NCBI GenBank assembly: GCA_937893675.1
Contig: CALBGI010000068.1
Location: 1-64,000 of the forward strand
Source of the DNA: an uncultured Blautia sp.
GTDB lineage: Bacteria > Bacillota > Clostridia > Lachnospirales > Lachnospiraceae
Direction: 5' to 3'
DNA: 64,000 bases
The notes under the pieces were generated by a model. That model ran no database searches and was not told the DNA's origin. It was given only the letters and a program-made list of their open reading frames with translations. Shown here in pieces: positions 62,121 to 64,000 of this stretch (position 1 is its first letter; every line of letters begins with the position of its first letter). The translations under genes and the position numbers were made by a program.

Positions 62121-64000
62121 ATCATCGTAATAACAATCTGTCCAAAGAGCCCGTAGGGTTCCAGCACATACTCAGGAGTATAAAATCTTCCCTCGGTCCG
62201 GAAATCCGCCCAGCTGATCCGGCTGCAGCCTGTATAGGTCTGATGGAACGGTCCAAAAAGATTTCTCGGGCTTCCCACCACACAAAGTTCCAGGGTATTT
62301 GTTTTATTCTCCAGATATTCTGTAATATCCAGTTCCTTCTCCGTGTTCCCCATCAGGATTCCCGCCTTTTTCCCGTTCACTGTCACAGAAACCAGCGTTG
62401 CCCGATGCTCTCCCAGTTTTAACACATAGCGCTTTTGATCCTGCGCTTTGGGAGGAAGCGAAAATTCATATGTCAGGCTTCCGGGATAGTGAAAATATCC
62501 CTGGCTTGTCCAATCCCCAAAATGGATCCGGTCTCTTTCCTGACAAACTCTGCGCCGTGTATCCACCGCAAAGTCCCCGATAAGATAACAGTCTTCCAAT
62601 TCCAGCTCCTCTGTATAATTTCCGGTAATGATCAGCTTATGAACTCCCGGTGTCAGCCTTTCTATCTCCCACTTTTCCATTCCATGGTCAATAAAAAATC
62701 CCCCCACATGGTTCAGTTCCACTTCGTCCAAAAATACCCGAAAACGTTCCGACTTCTCAATCACCGCATAACAGCAGCTCTCGATCGCTTCCTGCACCTC
62801 GAAGGTAAAGCACAGTCCAAAGGGGATTCCTTTTTTCAAATTCCCATCCTCCTGCTTCAGCCAGGAATATCTCTGAGGTGCCCCATTGTAATATATTTGC
62901 TGCATGGAAAGCTGTTCTCTGATTTCTTTCTGCGCTTTCCACACCTCCATCTCCGCTCCATACGCATCGTTTCCCAGAGCGTAGGCACATCTGTCCAGCG
63001 TCAGCGCATTTTCCATGGTTCTGTGCACCTTCGCGCAGGGGCCAAGCGCCGCAAATACGGGTTCCGCATAATGGGGATGCTCGTAGGGAAATCCCACCGA
63101 GCCTAAATTAGGTTCCTTTTCTGTTTCCAGAAACCAGACTCCGCTCTGCGCCGGAGAAAATTCTGCCAGGAAATGAATCCCCTCATGGCTTCCGTCAATT
63201 TCTGCCACGGTCTCCTCAAAGGTATTGCTCCAGGGGCGGTATTCCATCACTCTCCCCTTCTCCGGAAAATGTATCATGGTACTGTGCGCCCTCCCGCGGT
63301 CATTATTCACTGCCAGCAGCAGATACCCTTCCCGGGTCCTGCGAAGCATTGTAAGAACAGCGCCATCCTCAAGCCCGTTTTCTCCCGTTACCTTTATTGG
63401 AAATTTCATTTTTTCTTTCAGGATTTCAGCCGCTTTCTCATAAGAAGCAGCCCTTTGAATGCCAGGAATTTTTTCCCAGTTGGCTGTGCTGCCTTTTTCG
63501 CAGGAGCCCTCCTCCAGCTTCGGAAACGCTCCCACCCACACAATCTCGCCTCCTTGAGACGCAAACTCTTCCAGAAGCTTTCTCGTAGTGGAAAACAGGC
63601 TTACCACCCTTGGAACCAAAATAATTCTGTAGGAAGCGTTCTTTAAGATCAGCCTTCCCCGCTCTGCACGTCCATCCTCTGCCAGCAGCATTTCATCTCC
63701 AAAATCAAAATCCACATGATTGCTTAAGAGCAGTTTTGCCATTCGATTGTAGGTTTCTCCCCAGCGGTTCAGCTCTGTAATATGTTCATCCAGCCACCCC
63801 ATATTCATTTCTACACGGTTTAAATCTTCCACGGGACTGCTTTTACATTTCGTCCATATCGAAGACATCGGATGGATCACCAGCACTTCCCGCACCACTT
63901 CCCCAAGGCCGGCCACGTAAGAAAGACGCGCAAAATAATCCTCCATTTTTTCATTATATTCCCACCAGGTGTTTTGATAATTGAATACCGGCGGATAGTC
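62117..64000 (-). CDS. Large glycoside-hydrolase-like protein, C-terminal part (runs off the right edge)
   Basis: At least 627 residues are in frame to the window edge; an internal ATG at 63946 is not the true start because coding continues upstream (D-Y-P-P-V-F-N-Y-Q-N-T-W-W-E-Y-N). The C-terminal 150 residues look like a jelly-roll carbohydrate-binding domain (V-T-V-N-G-K-K-A-G, then N-L-F-G-P-F-H). The pattern resembles GH106 alpha-L-rhamnosidase-like and related unassigned glycosyl hydrolases. The catalytic residues cannot be placed. No other sugar genes are in the window on this side. Confidence 0.6.
   Translation of the reverse strand, partial: DYPPVFNYQNTWWEYNEKMEDYFARLSYVAGLGEVVREVLVIHPMSSIWTKCKSSPVEDLNRVEMNMGWLDEHITELNRWGETYNRMAKLLLSNHVDFDFGDEMLLAEDGRAERGRLILKNASYRIILVPRVVSLFSTTRKLLEEFASQGGEIVWVGAFPKLEEGSCEKGSTANWEKIPGIQRAASYEKAAEILKEKMKFPIKVTGENGLEDGAVLTMLRRTREGYLLLAVNNDRGRAHSTMIHFPEKGRVMEYRPWSNTFEETVAEIDGSHEGIHFLAEFSPAQSGVWFLETEKEPNLGSVGFPYEHPHYAEPVFAALGPCAKVHRTMENALTLDRCAYALGNDAYGAEMEVWKAQKEIREQLSMQQIYYNGAPQRYSWLKQEDGNLKKGIPFGLCFTFEVQEAIESCCYAVIEKSERFRVFLDEVELNHVGGFFIDHGMEKWEIERLTPGVHKLIITGNYTEELELEDCYLIGDFAVDTRRRVCQERDRIHFGDWTSQGYFHYPGSLTYEFSLPPKAQDQKRYVLKLGEHRATLVSVTVNGKKAGILMGNTEKELDITEYLENKTNTLELCVVGSPRNLFGPFHQTYTGCSRISWADFRTEGRFYTPEYVLEPYGLFGQIVITMI

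Noticed and set aside
1..64000. Mobile element, prophage or CRISPR array
   Set aside because: I saw no transposase, integrase, recombinase, phage structural gene, direct-repeat array or attachment-site pair in either strand.

Overview
The window looks like the chromosome of an acetogenic Lachnospiraceae bacterium, most like Blautia. The evidence is a complete carbonyl branch of the Wood-Ljungdahl pathway, a firmicute-type housekeeping order (rplS-lepB-ylqF-rnhB-yraN-pgeF; der-plsY-gpsA), T-box leaders, a SpoIID-like and a SleB-like protein, and AGGAGG ribosome sites nearly everywhere. I see no phage genes, transposases, tRNA, rRNA or CRISPR array, so this is core genome rather than an island.

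Region 1 (1-12.9 kb, all minus strand) is the CO dehydrogenase/acetyl-CoA synthase locus. In transcription order it holds a His-rich protein, CooT, CooC2, AcsA (CODH), CooC1, AcsB (acetyl-CoA synthase), AcsD, AcsC, AcsE, AcsV, a DUF3786 protein and the first codons of formate-THF ligase. Nickel handling comes first, the two nickel enzymes next, then the corrinoid protein, its methyltransferase and its reductive activator, then the first enzyme of the methyl branch. Sigma-A-like promoters lie in front of the nickel set (with a palindrome at the start site) and in front of acsD.

Region 2 (13-26.6 kb): an aldo/keto reductase; gpsA, plsY, der and a PDZ/radical-SAM (DUF512) protein; a long-form PRPP synthetase; the rplS, lepB, ylqF, rnhB, yraN and pgeF series; methionine aminopeptidase; a drug/metabolite transporter; and a ZIP metal transporter. 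Two oddities are a signal peptidase whose usual nucleophile position is Ala, and a yraN with no ATG, GTG or TTG at the conserved N-terminus.

Region 3 (26.7-43.7 kb): a MotA/MotB-like pair related to ZorA/ZorB but without any Zorya effector or flagellar gene; a phosphatase; pheST with a Phe T-box; a BrkB-like membrane protein; a SpoIID-like protein whose start codon lies in a terminator hairpin; galM; a 6S RNA gene with its own promoter; dGTPase; threonine synthase; a SleB-like hydrolase; and leuA with a Leu T-box.

Region 4 (43.8-60.2 kb) is mainly nucleoside salvage: a PPK2-type phosphotransferase, an alanine/sodium symporter, purine nucleoside phosphorylase, two deaminase-like amidohydrolases, a PfkB kinase, a BMP/NupNOPQ-type nucleoside ABC importer coupled to an ADP-ribosylglycohydrolase, a paired half-size DMT transporter, uridine phosphorylase and a flavodoxin-fold reductase. 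It reads as uptake, phosphorolysis, deamination and rephosphorylation of nucleosides and ADP-ribose-type compounds.

Region 5 (60.2-64 kb): rpsB-tsf with a structured leader and a strong terminator, then the C-terminal part of a large glycoside-hydrolase-like protein that runs off the right edge. All family assignments are from motif reading of the translations; no database search was possible.
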